In this document: positions 6,759 to 13,899 of the stretch, in pieces
How the letters are laid out: the number at the start of each line of letters is the position of its first letter
Numbering within the stretch: position 1 is the stretch's first letter
Assembly: GCA_030446955.1 (NCBI GenBank)
Contig: JAUJMG010000059.1
Span: forward strand, 1 to 16,174
Direction: 5' to 3'
DNA length: 16,174 bases
Source of the DNA: Thermomicrobiales bacterium
GTDB lineage: Bacteria; Chloroflexota; Chloroflexia; Thermomicrobiales; UBA6265
The notes under the pieces: model-generated
Database searches by the model: none
Told to the model about the DNA's origin: nothing
The model's input: only the letters and a program-made list of their open reading frames with translations
Made by a program: the position numbers and the translations under genes

Positions 6759-7552
6759 CTGCGCTGCTCCTGGAGCTGCGTACCCGTCCGAGTACGATGA
6801 AGCTTTCGAACGAAGTAGTCCCAGTAAGTCCTGATGGCGAGGTCACTGAAGATGAAGTCGTTCTTCTCGGTGACGTCGCTGACAGGAGAGCCGCTGGGGT
6901 TCAGAGCAGCCACCTTCAGCTGCAAGGCGCAAGCTCTCTCGAGCATCAACGACAGGACGCAGGCGGCGCGCACGCTTTTTCCAACGACGACGATGCCGTG
7001 GTTCTTCAAGAGGACGGCTGAATTGCTTCCGAGCACTGAGACCATCGCTCTGGCGACGTCCACTGTGAGAACCGTGTTCGTCGTCAGGTCGAACCGGTCC
7101 AAGCGCTGGTGGAACGGGCAGCCGTCGTGGCTGAGCGGAACCAGGTCTTGCCCCAAGGCACCGAAGACGGTTGCATTCGGAGGATGGGTATGGACAACTG
7201 CATTGACGTCGGTTCTCGAGGCGTAGATCTCGGTGTGGATGGGCCACTCCGACGGGCGGTGGCGGGTCCCACCGATGATGCTTCCGTCGGCCTCGAGCTC
7301 GACGAAGTCGTCCGGCCCGACTTCCTCGAAGCCCATCGCTGCACCTCGCAGGAAGAACCTCGTCTCGCCGCGGACGCGACCAGAGATCTGCCCGTGGTTA
7401 ACGTCGTTGTGGCCCTCCATGTAGAGCACCTGGGAAGCCAGGCTGAGCTGCTGCTTCAGAGCGGAGTCGACAGCGCGACCGCGAGGACCCGGGGCCGAAC
7501 CCTCCTCCCGCCCGACCGCATTTTTCTGTGGGGGAGCTGCTCGTGTCACCAT
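6755..7552 (-). CDS. Class II aldolase/adducin family protein
   Basis: The 265-residue protein belongs to the zinc-dependent class II aldolase/epimerase family (fuculose-phosphate aldolase, ribulose-phosphate 4-epimerase, adducin head). Visible landmarks are HNDVNHGQISGRV at 48-60, EWPIHTEIY at 102-110, the metal-binding HTHP at 121-124 and LLKNHGIVVVG at 181-191. Glu102, His121, His123 and His185 match the catalytic Glu and three zinc ligands of the family, so it should be an active metalloenzyme, cleaving or forming a C-C bond next to a carbonyl, or decarboxylating. The first 28 residues are a low-complexity extension. It starts at ATG 7552, 3 bases after the carrier protein stop, and its own stop overlaps the next gene. 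Its substrate in this pathway cannot be read from sequence. Confidence 0.88.
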   Translation of the reverse strand: MVTRAAPPQKNAVGREEGSAPGPRGRAVDSALKQQLSLASQVLYMEGHNDVNHGQISGRVRGETRFFLRGAAMGFEEVGPDDFVELEADGSIIGGTRHRPSEWPIHTEIYASRTDVNAVVHTHPPNATVFGALGQDLVPLSHDGCPFHQRLDRFDLTTNTVLTVDVARAMVSVLGSNSAVLLKNHGIVVVGKSVRAACVLSLMLERACALQLKVAALNPSGSPVSDVTEKNDFIFSDLAIRTYWDYFVRKLHRTRTGTQLQEQRS

Positions 7553-7555
7553 TAC

Positions 7556-7837
7556 TCAGCTCACTGTGGTCGGCGGGATCCGCCGCTGAGCCTCGACGAA
7601 GGCGGCGATGGAATCGACCGAGGTCAAGTACTCCGGGTCCTCCTCCGGGTCGATGACGACTCCCATCGTCTGCTCGAGGGCCTCCATGAGATTGATATAG
7701 GTAATCGAGTTGACGCCGACCTCCTCCAGCGATCCGTCAGCGGACTCCAGCTCATCCACCGATATGGCTCCCCCAGAGGCAAGGACGACAAGGTCTTTGA
7801 CCTGCGCCCGCAAATCTTCGTCAATGGTCTCGGACAT
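7556..7837 (-). CDS. Acyl carrier protein (free-standing), GVNSI attachment motif
   Basis: This 93-residue protein is a free-standing acyl carrier protein. Ser44 in EEVGVNSITYINLMEALE (39-56) is the phosphopantetheine site, followed by the typical acidic helix and the C-terminal YLTSVDSIAAFVEAQ segment. The usual Asp-Ser-Leu core is Asn-Ser-Ile here, a conservative but uncommon change next to the modified serine. It starts at ATG 7837 with a very strong AAGGAGG 6 bases upstream, the best ribosome-binding site in the operon, as expected for a protein needed in excess. It lies directly after the AMP-dependent ligase gene, its probable loading enzyme, and the operon also encodes a PPTase to modify it. 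All tailoring enzymes of the operon could act on substrates tethered to this protein. Confidence 0.92.
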   Translation of the reverse strand: MSETIDEDLRAQVKDLVVLASGGAISVDELESADGSLEEVGVNSITYINLMEALEQTMGVVIDPEEDPEYLTSVDSIAAFVEAQRRIPPTTVS

Positions 7838-7849
7838 TTATTCCTCCTT

Positions 7850-9331
7850 CTAGTGTTGCAGGCTTTTGGTCGAGGCAATCAACTCTCGGAGTCGCGCAAC
7901 GCTGACCTTTCCCGCGGCAGAGCGTGGCATTCTCGGCAGCCACGTCACGTGCGCGGGGATCTTGTACTCTGAGAGCTGGCCAGCGCACGATCGAACGATC
8001 TCGAGGCGCGAGATTCGTTCCGGGCCCGCTACCACGAGGTGCAGGGCGGCCATGTCGTTGCTGTCTTGGTCGGCGAAGACGACAGCATCCTCCACACCGG
8101 GGATGCTGAGGGCCACCTGCTCGACTTCCAGTGGGTCGATCTTCCGGCCGCCGACATTGATGGCTCCGCCTGACCGGCCGGTGAGGAAGAGGCGCCCGCC
8201 TTGGAGATAGCCGATGTCCCCTGTGCGGTAGTAGCCGTCCCCGTCGAGACTCTCCTCGAACAGCCCGGGCAGGTTCAGGTACCTCGTCGCCATGGAGTCG
8301 GTCTTCACGCACACCTCGGCCTGCCCGTCGACTCGAGGATTCAGACGGATGCTCACGCCGGGGAGCGGTTTGCCAAGCCCCTCGTTCCAATCGGACTCGG
8401 TCTCGAAGGTGCAGGGGCCGGCTTCAGCGATGCCGTAGTAGTCGGCGATCCAGACGCCTAGGCGGCGGGTACAAGCTCTTCTCACGACGGGAGCCAGCAC
8501 CGCTCCAGCGCTGATCCCGATGGACAGACTTTTGTAGTCATCGACACAGGCCGCTGGGTCGTCGGAGATCAATCTGTAGACGAGAGGGAAAGCGATGAGA
8601 CGCGTGATTCCCCGTCGGCGTATGGCTTGTCGGATCTTCGAGGAAGAGGGAAGTCCACGGGCTAGGTGCAACTGTGCCCCGACCAGAAAGGTGGGTAAGA
8701 GCGAAGTGTTGAACGCGAGACCGTTCGAGAACCCCGCCAAGCAAAGCGTTCGGTCACCGCCGTCGACGCCGGTTCCCGCAGCCCAGCTTCGCGCCGCTCG
8801 CAGCACAGAGTGGTGGGAGAACTCCAGGCACTTCGGTTTCCCTGTGGTGCCTGAGGTGAAGCGGCAGGTCGCCGTCGATTCGCTGATAGGAAGCGGGGCT
8901 ACGCCTTCGTCCCTTTGTAGAGAGAATACGCTGAGATCGGTGCCCGAAACGCGCCGCGCCCGGACAGGCAGCGGGAAGCGCGAGGCAACCTCGCGATGAA
9001 CCAGAAAAGTCCGTACGCCACACCCGCTCCGGATCTCCGCCAGCTCTTGTCCGCCAAACTGGGGGTCGACCAGGAAGGGCACTCGACCGCTGTGAACGGT
9101 TGCGTAGTAGGAGACCAGATACTCGACGCTGTTCTCTCCGTACAGGCCCACGCGGCGAACCTCAGGTGCCATGAGAGAGTCGATCGCGTCAGCACGCGCC
9201 CGCACTCGGTCCGCTAACGAGCCGTAGGTGAACCGATCACCGCCCTGCGAAACCACGGCGGTTCGCTGCCGGTGCTGTTGGCACGCGTCCAGGAAAGCCT
9301 CGCTCACCCCGGGAGGTGCCGTTGACGTCAT
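7850..9331 (-). CDS. AMP-dependent acyl ligase (adenylate-forming), probable acyl-ACP loading enzyme
   Basis: The 493-residue protein is a full-length ANL-superfamily enzyme, which activates a carboxylic acid as its adenylate and passes it to a thiol. Motifs in order: P-loop TSGTTGKPK (159-167), YYGIAEAG (298-305), YRTGDIG (368-374), the hinge region GRSGGAINVGGRKI (385-398) and the C-terminal catalytic Lys475 in SAAGKV. In the A4-like segment AGFSNGLAF (199-207), the position of the Asp that holds the alpha-amino group in peptide-synthetase adenylation domains is Ser202 by my alignment, which favours an acid without a free alpha-amino group. It starts at ATG 9331, overlapping the previous stop as ATGA. 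A gap of 12 bases separates it from the carrier protein gene, the likely acceptor. Confidence 0.9.
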   Translation of the reverse strand: MTSTAPPGVSEAFLDACQQHRQRTAVVSQGGDRFTYGSLADRVRARADAIDSLMAPEVRRVGLYGENSVEYLVSYYATVHSGRVPFLVDPQFGGQELAEIRSGCGVRTFLVHREVASRFPLPVRARRVSGTDLSVFSLQRDEGVAPLPISESTATCRFTSGTTGKPKCLEFSHHSVLRAARSWAAGTGVDGGDRTLCLAGFSNGLAFNTSLLPTFLVGAQLHLARGLPSSSKIRQAIRRRGITRLIAFPLVYRLISDDPAACVDDYKSLSIGISAGAVLAPVVRRACTRRLGVWIADYYGIAEAGPCTFETESDWNEGLGKPLPGVSIRLNPRVDGQAEVCVKTDSMATRYLNLPGLFEESLDGDGYYRTGDIGYLQGGRLFLTGRSGGAINVGGRKIDPLEVEQVALSIPGVEDAVVFADQDSNDMAALHLVVAGPERISRLEIVRSCAGQLSEYKIPAHVTWLPRMPRSAAGKVSVARLRELIASTKSLQH

Positions 9332-10518
9332 CCTCGGCCACCACCCTTCGGCTCGGCACTCGAGGGCGCGGACGGGGGCAACCCTGCCCTCCAGGCCAAG
9401 CTGCCATTGGCGATCGTCAACATCGTCACCTGACTCCCGCCCGCCATACGTAGCCCCCGAAGCTGTGCGTAGGCTTGTAGCGCACGGCTGTCCAACATGT
9501 AGCCAGCTCCTCCCTCCAGGTCACAGCACAAAGCAGCGAATTCCGTCGCTCGCTCCACGCAGAACCATTTGAGTGCGGCGATCTCGGGAACGCCTCCCGC
9601 CTTGGTCTCCATCCGTTGGTAGCCGTCTGCGAGCCCGGCCTCCATGAGCTGCAAGTCACTGCACGCCCGGGCGAGGGCGTGCCGGTTGATGGGCCAGCTC
9701 GCCAGCGGAAGGTGCCCGATCCGGCGCCGGGTCCCGTAGCCAAGGATGTGAGCGAGCAGCGAACAATGGATCAAGTAGGCGTCAGCAGCGATGAAGAAGC
9801 GAGCTCTGGTCATGACCATGTTCCAGTGCAGAAGCTGCTGAAGGCCGCGTTGCGAGACGACGTGGCTCTCCGGTACTCGCACTCCATCAAATTCGATCAG
9901 CACCGAGTCGATTGCCCGGGTACCGAACTTGTCGTACGTCTTCAAGATGCGGACGCCGGGCCGGTCCTTCTCGACCAAGACGGTGGCAAGCTTGTCCTCT
10001 AGCAGCACGCTAACGAAGCAGAGGTCGGCATTGGCGCCATTCACGATGTAAGCTTTCTGAGCCTGCAACACCAGCTGGCCGTTCTTCCTGAAGGCTAGGG
10101 AGTCAGCCTGGCCTGACAGATCGGTATCGCAGGTACAACCGACGAGCTCACCGCTCAGCAGCCCTGGCAAGAATCGCTTCTTCAGAGAGGTGTCCCGGGC
10201 AGAGCCAAGCCAGAAGCAGGCGATCTCGTTCTGTACGTGCATACCCAAGGTGAGGCCTGCGTCCTCTAGTTGCGAGAGCGCCTCGTTGATGATGATGCCT
10301 CCGAGCGTTCCTAGCCCGTGACCCCCTAGCTTGCGAGCGAGCGACACGCCGAGGAAGCCGTGTCTCCCGAACTCAACCCATGTCTCTTTCTTGATGAATC
10401 CGTCAGGAGTATGGCGCCATGTTGCGAGGTTCTGTGGCGTGAAGTAGGTCATCGCCCGGTCGCGCAACTCCTCGTGTGCAGGTGTCATTTCCTGCGCCAG
10501 CACTCCAGTCGTCAGCAT
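9328..10518 (-). CDS. Acyl-CoA (acyl-ACP) dehydrogenase
   Basis: The 396-residue protein has the standard three-domain acyl-CoA dehydrogenase layout: helical N-terminus (about 10-110), beta middle domain (about 120-225) including CTCDTDLSGQADSLAFRKNG, and helical C-terminus with an AALKWF helix and a GGAGYM loop (336-341). FAD-dependent members desaturate acyl-CoA or acyl-carrier thioesters at C2-C3. The C-terminal loop that usually reads YEGT or GGTNE is AGGSQV (359-364), so the medium/short-chain type catalytic Glu is absent. The helix position used by isovaleryl-CoA dehydrogenase reads TRARFF around 237-242 and also lacks Glu. It may therefore use another base, act as an oxidase, or depend on the partner at 5694-6758. 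The ATG at 10518 overlaps the upstream stop by 7 bases; ATG at 10488 is an alternative start. Confidence 0.88.
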   Translation of the reverse strand: MLTTGVLAQEMTPAHEELRDRAMTYFTPQNLATWRHTPDGFIKKETWVEFGRHGFLGVSLARKLGGHGLGTLGGIIINEALSQLEDAGLTLGMHVQNEIACFWLGSARDTSLKKRFLPGLLSGELVGCTCDTDLSGQADSLAFRKNGQLVLQAQKAYIVNGANADLCFVSVLLEDKLATVLVEKDRPGVRILKTYDKFGTRAIDSVLIEFDGVRVPESHVVSQRGLQQLLHWNMVMTRARFFIAADAYLIHCSLLAHILGYGTRRRIGHLPLASWPINRHALARACSDLQLMEAGLADGYQRMETKAGGVPEIAALKWFCVERATEFAALCCDLEGGAGYMLDSRALQAYAQLRGLRMAGGSQVTMLTIANGSLAWRAGLPPSAPSSAEPKGGGRG

Positions 10519-12116
10519 GGTAAGAAGTCACCCCGTGTTGGTTGGGAGCCGAAACCTTCGACGAAGGCGGCGATCACATCGAACGTTGCCTCGGGGGCCT
10601 CCTCCAGCAAACCGTGTCCGGAAGGGACGACGCGTCCCACGCAGTGGGAAAGCGCGGCCGCGACTTCGTCCAGCCCGCGCTCCGACATCAACTCCTCACC
10701 CTCGGGACGGACCATCAGGACGGGGCAGGAGATGCTCTTGAGCAGCGTCGGGTCCTCCGGCTCAGGGAAGAACGTTTGTTCACAGGCAACACGGAGCGTC
10801 TCAGCCGTGTACAGGGCCCGCAGCCGGGACAGTCCCACGGGGATGATGGAGGGGTTTCGATCGAGATACTCCCCTCCGTACGTGAGAAAGGTCAGTAGGC
10901 GGTGAAAGCTTCGTAAGGATGCGTCCTCCAGTGACGCCAGCAGCGTGTTCCGCAGCAGTCGTACCTTCCGAACCATGCCGAAGGAAAACAGCGGTGCGAG
11001 AAGAATGAGGGCGCTGGTGGAGAGTGTCTGCGCAGCTCGATATGCCAGCAGAGTCGACGCAGAGTTCCCCACCCAGATCGGTTCTGTGACGCCTGCCGCC
11101 TGTACTAGCTGGGCGACATCTTCGAGCTGTTCGTGAACGCTTGCGGGCCGGCCCGTGAAGTTGGATCTGCCGCGGTTTCGGACGTCGACGCAAAGCACGG
11201 GTAGGCGCTGGGCCAGGGGCCCGAAGAGCCCGCCCCACGAGCGGCTATCTCCAGTGATCGTGTTGAGAACGACGAGCGCCCGCTTGCCAGGGCTCGATAT
11301 CCATTGGAAGTGGAGCCGGTCCCCATCTCCCTTGGTCGTCGCCGTCTCAGGCTTTGAGGGCACATCGGCAAGTGGGCCGCTCTTCAGGGCAAGGAACGCC
11401 TCGCTGGTGCCGTCGACGAAGCGCTCTACTTGCTGGCGCCGGCGGCTCTGGAGGTCCTGTCGTCTCGACGCCACGCGCTCGACAAGCTCATGAGGCGCCG
11501 TTCGGGGTGAGCCACAAGGAAAGGGCGGCTGCGGGTCGTACTCAATCAGCAGCTGGACCTCTTGGGCAACCTCCTCACCACAGAGGAGCGCGATCAGTTG
11601 GAGTGCGACGTCAATCCCCGCCGACACGCCGGCGCCGGTGAGTCGATTGCGGTCGTGGACCACACGTTCAGCCACTGGCTTGGCGCCGAGGCATCCAAGG
11701 AGGTCCAGGGAGAGCCAGTGCGTCGTCGCCCGGTAACCCTCGAGCAGGCCAGCGGCCGCCAGGAGGAGGGATCCCGTACAGACGGAGGAGACGAAGGCAG
11801 CGCGGGTGCCACGCTCGCGAAGGAAGAAGAGCGTCCGGTCGTCCTCCATTGCACCGATCTGGCCGGGTCCCCCCGGAACGAAGAGTACGTCGGGCCATCC
11901 CGCCTCCTCGAAGTCTCGCTCCGGTACCAACCAGAGCCCGGTATCTGTCAGCAGTGGCTCGGCCTCCGCAGCGATGAGTGACACCGCGACACCGGGGGCT
12001 CGCTTGAAGACCTCGAAAGGACCCGCGACATCGAGCAGGGTCACCTGCGAGAACAGCACCACGCCAATCTCCAGCGAGTCTTGGTCCTGCAACGCTAATC
12101 CGATACGAGGGCTCAC
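10512..12116 (-). CDS. Fusion of isonitrile-hydratase-like DJ-1/PfpI domain with alpha/beta-hydrolase
   Basis: This 534-residue protein joins two enzyme domains. Residues about 15-215 match the isonitrile hydratase branch of the DJ-1/PfpI family: VVLFSQVTLLDVAGPFEVF (19-37), VLFVPGGPGQ (77-86), nucleophile elbow SSVCTGSLLLAAAGLL (110-125) with Cys113-Thr114, and GAGVSAGIDVALQL (161-174). Asp29, Cys113 and Thr114 correspond to Asp17, Cys101 and Thr102 of Pseudomonas InhA, so the active site looks intact. InhA hydrates isonitriles to N-formamides. After a charged linker, residues about 265-525 form an alpha/beta-hydrolase with DVRNRGRS (311-318), nucleophile elbow VGNSAS (349-354, Ser352) and SGHGLLEEAP with His501. 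The GTG at 12116 overlaps the SagB-like stop as GTGA. No isonitrile-forming enzyme is seen in the window, so the first domain may have another substrate. Confidence 0.88.
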   Translation of the reverse strand: MSPRIGLALQDQDSLEIGVVLFSQVTLLDVAGPFEVFKRAPGVAVSLIAAEAEPLLTDTGLWLVPERDFEEAGWPDVLFVPGGPGQIGAMEDDRTLFFLRERGTRAAFVSSVCTGSLLLAAAGLLEGYRATTHWLSLDLLGCLGAKPVAERVVHDRNRLTGAGVSAGIDVALQLIALLCGEEVAQEVQLLIEYDPQPPFPCGSPRTAPHELVERVASRRQDLQSRRRQQVERFVDGTSEAFLALKSGPLADVPSKPETATTKGDGDRLHFQWISSPGKRALVVLNTITGDSRSWGGLFGPLAQRLPVLCVDVRNRGRSNFTGRPASVHEQLEDVAQLVQAAGVTEPIWVGNSASTLLAYRAAQTLSTSALILLAPLFSFGMVRKVRLLRNTLLASLEDASLRSFHRLLTFLTYGGEYLDRNPSIIPVGLSRLRALYTAETLRVACEQTFFPEPEDPTLLKSISCPVLMVRPEGEELMSERGLDEVAAALSHCVGRVVPSGHGLLEEAPEATFDVIAAFVEGFGSQPTRGDFLPC

Positions 12117-13711
12117 GAGCCAGCCCCGGTGAATCCGTGGCCGTGCGCAACCGCGTCCCGGTCCGACTTCTTGGCGGCCTGGTCGGCAATTCCGAGCGCC
12201 AGCACGTAGATGACCTCTTCCTCAAGGCCGAGGTCGACCAAGTCTGCCGATCGCCTCTCGTCGAAGCCACCGATGCAGGTTATGCCGACACCCTGGCGGG
12301 CTGCGGCGAGACACAGCTTGTGGGCGACATGAGCAGCATGGAAGTGGACTTCGCTGAGAGTTGCACGACCGAAGTGCTTGAGGAGGGCTCGCAGCGGCGC
12401 GTAGAGCGTCAGGATGGCAGCGGCGTGCCGCACGACCGGCTGGCCCATGCAGGCGAGAAGCACCTCCTCCTCGCCCCGCACGGCTCGACCTCTGCCGATC
12501 TCGAGCAGACACTGCTCCCGCGCAGAGTAGGCATAGACGCCGGCCTCCAGACCCTCAACCCGCCGCACCATCATCCGGACGCCGACTCCGGCCTCACCGG
12601 GGCCGCCGCAATCGGCTTGCAGTGTCCCCCCGCCCTCGAAGAGCGCCCCGATCACCTGTGTCAGCGTTAGGGGTAAGGGAAGGAAACCCTTGGCCGATTC
12701 TCTACGGAAGGCGGCGGCGCGATGATCACGTGTGAGCGTCGGGGTCATACGGCAGGGGATAGCACTGCCGACCGCGAATTGGCACTGCTCTGGTTCTAGA
12801 ATTGAGGAGGTTTCCGCCCGGTGTTCTGGCGGTGGCGCCAGGAGAAGAACCGGGCCAACTTTCTCGAGCAGGCTACGCCAGTTCGCCTTCTCTTCTAGAT
12901 TCGGCGCTTCAAGTGTCGCCCGTTCTGCTCCTGCGAGTGAACCGACTGCTGTAGGTTTCCGAGAGCTCCTAGGCGGTGAAGCGGTGGCGGCCCTCATCCC
13001 TCCGTCCCGGCCACCCTCTGGCCAATCGATAGTCACGGTCACCTGCGGCTCACGGCACAATCCACTGAGGCCGAGCTCCTCAGCCAGCCGCTGGCGTTGA
13101 ATTCGCAGCTCAATGGTTGCACGGAGACCAAGAGCTCGGGCGGAGAGCGCGACACTCACGGCGGCGTGACCAATGTCGAGCTGGGTGTACAGGTATCCGC
13201 GCTGCCCGTACTTCTTCATCGACAGCCATGGCCGGGCGACGAACAGGACTTGTCCGATCCAGTTGTTTACGTCGCCTTCTAAGTCCCTGTCTCGCCGTGC
13301 TCTCCTGCCTGCTCTGACTGGTGAGTACGGTCGGAAGTCGGCACCTTCGACGTCGTAAAGGTACGTCTCGCCTAGCTGACCGACGTGAACGAGGACTTCG
13401 AAGGGATAGAGCGCACCCGCTGATGGAGTCGTTCTTGCCTTGATGGTCTCGTTGCCCTTGTTGAGGACAACCCCGGCTCGCAGGCCGTAGCCAACCACTA
13501 AGACCTCAGACAATACCTCAAGGTAAGGGCGGTGATGCTCGAGGATACAACCGGGCTGGGGGAGGGAGAAACTATCATCTGCTCGCAGCCGGCAGCTCTC
13601 CCAGAAGCGCATGACGCCGCTCGCCGGCTCGGCCAACATAGTCGCCGTCGACGTATCTAAGCGATATCCCGAATCGGGGGGTAGACCAGGAGGCGTAGGA
13701 CGAAGTGGCAT
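12113..13711 (-). CDS. SagB-type (ThcOx-like) dehydrogenase with tandem nitroreductase domains
   Basis: The 532-residue protein contains two nitroreductase-fold domains in tandem, as in SagB/ThcOx-type FMN oxidoreductases, which oxidise azolines to azoles in peptide natural products. The first domain (about 65-230) shows RTTPSAGALYP (93-103) and the KKYGQRGYLYTQLDIGHAA region (166-184). The second (about 335-510) shows a weaker version with HFHAAHVAHKLCLAAARQGVG. The first domain keeps the family residues better, so it probably binds FMN, and the second may be structural. The ATG at 13711 has AGGAAGG 5 bases upstream. It is the first gene of the nine-gene operon. No YcaO cyclodehydratase or RiPP precursor was found, so the substrate is probably a carrier-bound intermediate, by inference from the neighbours. 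Confidence 0.88.
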   Translation of the reverse strand: MPLRPTPPGLPPDSGYRLDTSTATMLAEPASGVMRFWESCRLRADDSFSLPQPGCILEHHRPYLEVLSEVLVVGYGLRAGVVLNKGNETIKARTTPSAGALYPFEVLVHVGQLGETYLYDVEGADFRPYSPVRAGRRARRDRDLEGDVNNWIGQVLFVARPWLSMKKYGQRGYLYTQLDIGHAAVSVALSARALGLRATIELRIQRQRLAEELGLSGLCREPQVTVTIDWPEGGRDGGMRAATASPPRSSRKPTAVGSLAGAERATLEAPNLEEKANWRSLLEKVGPVLLLAPPPEHRAETSSILEPEQCQFAVGSAIPCRMTPTLTRDHRAAAFRRESAKGFLPLPLTLTQVIGALFEGGGTLQADCGGPGEAGVGVRMMVRRVEGLEAGVYAYSAREQCLLEIGRGRAVRGEEEVLLACMGQPVVRHAAAILTLYAPLRALLKHFGRATLSEVHFHAAHVAHKLCLAAARQGVGITCIGGFDERRSADLVDLGLEEEVIYVLALGIADQAAKKSDRDAVAHGHGFTGAGS

Positions 13712-13764
13712 GGCGGCCTTCCTGACGGGAAGTTGGTGTGTCAGCTCATATTTGTGTCAGAGGG

Positions 13765-13778
13765 AAAGGAGTTCCTTT
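13765..13778. repeat. Inverted repeat AAAGGA-GT-TCCTTT in operon leader
   Basis: Six-base arms AAAGGA (13765-13770) and TCCTTT (13773-13778) are perfectly complementary, separated by 2 bases. It lies in the leader of the nine-gene operon. The loop is too short for a stable RNA hairpin unless the stem is shorter, so a DNA-binding site is the likelier reading. It is unlike the dyad at the promoter, suggesting a second regulator if it is functional. Confidence 0.35.
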
Positions 13779-13843
13779 TGTATCGGCGAAGGTGAGACGG
13801 GCGTTTTAAGCGCCGCGACGGGCGGGCCTTGCCCGATGTCTGA

Positions 13844-13864
13844 GCCGTCAGGCGTCAGGCGTCA
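13844..13864. repeat. Three tandem 7-bp repeats (GGCGTCA) in operon leader
   Basis: On the plus strand GCCGTCA, GGCGTCA and GGCGTCA follow without a gap; the first differs at one base. On the transcribed strand these read TGACGCC twice and then TGACGGC. They lie about 30-50 bases downstream of the predicted start point. They may be an activator site or chance low complexity. Confidence 0.4.
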
Positions 13865-13886
13865 CCCCTTCTTCTTGGTGAGGCAT
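13848..13886 (-). CDS. Possible 12-codon leader ORF
   Basis: An ATG at 13886, preceded closely by GAGGG, opens a 12-codon frame MPHQEEGVTPDA that ends in the tandem repeats. It would begin only about 7 bases after the predicted transcription start. It could be a translated leader peptide affecting expression, but the spacing to the Shine-Dalgarno-like GAGGG is short and conservation is unknown. No attenuator-like run of one amino acid is present. Confidence 0.15.
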   Translation of the reverse strand: MPHQEEGVTPDA

Positions 13887-13899
13887 CTGCCCTCGGTCA

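Larger units (their letters stand above)
13712..13893 (-). other. Long 5' leader of the nine-gene operon
   Basis: About 180 bases lie between the predicted start point (near 13893) and the SagB-like ATG, while the other two related promoters have leaders of about 0-20 bases. On the minus strand the leader holds a possible 12-codon ORF, three tandem TGACGCC-like repeats, a small stem CGGGC-AAG-GCCCG, and a near-perfect palindrome AAAGGA-AC-TCCTTT 60 bases before the start codon. I recognise no known riboswitch. It may be a regulatory leader. Confidence 0.4.

Noticed and set aside
7109..7972. 287-residue plus-strand open frame
   Set aside because: It is antisense to the aldolase and ACP genes; its composition mirrors codon bias of those genes and it carries no motif.
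10512..12116. Isonitrile lipopeptide (Sco/Rv0097-type) biosynthesis
   Set aside because: There is no non-heme iron isonitrile synthase, peptide synthetase or matching thioesterase; only the ligase, ACP and an isonitrile-hydratase-like domain overlap in theme.
12113..13711. Thiazole/oxazole RiPP cluster suggested by the SagB-like gene
   Set aside because: No YcaO protein, no precursor peptide and no peptidase are visible; all neighbours are acyl-carrier enzymes.
13844..13864. CRISPR-like repeats
   Set aside because: The repeats are 7 bases, adjoining and without spacers.
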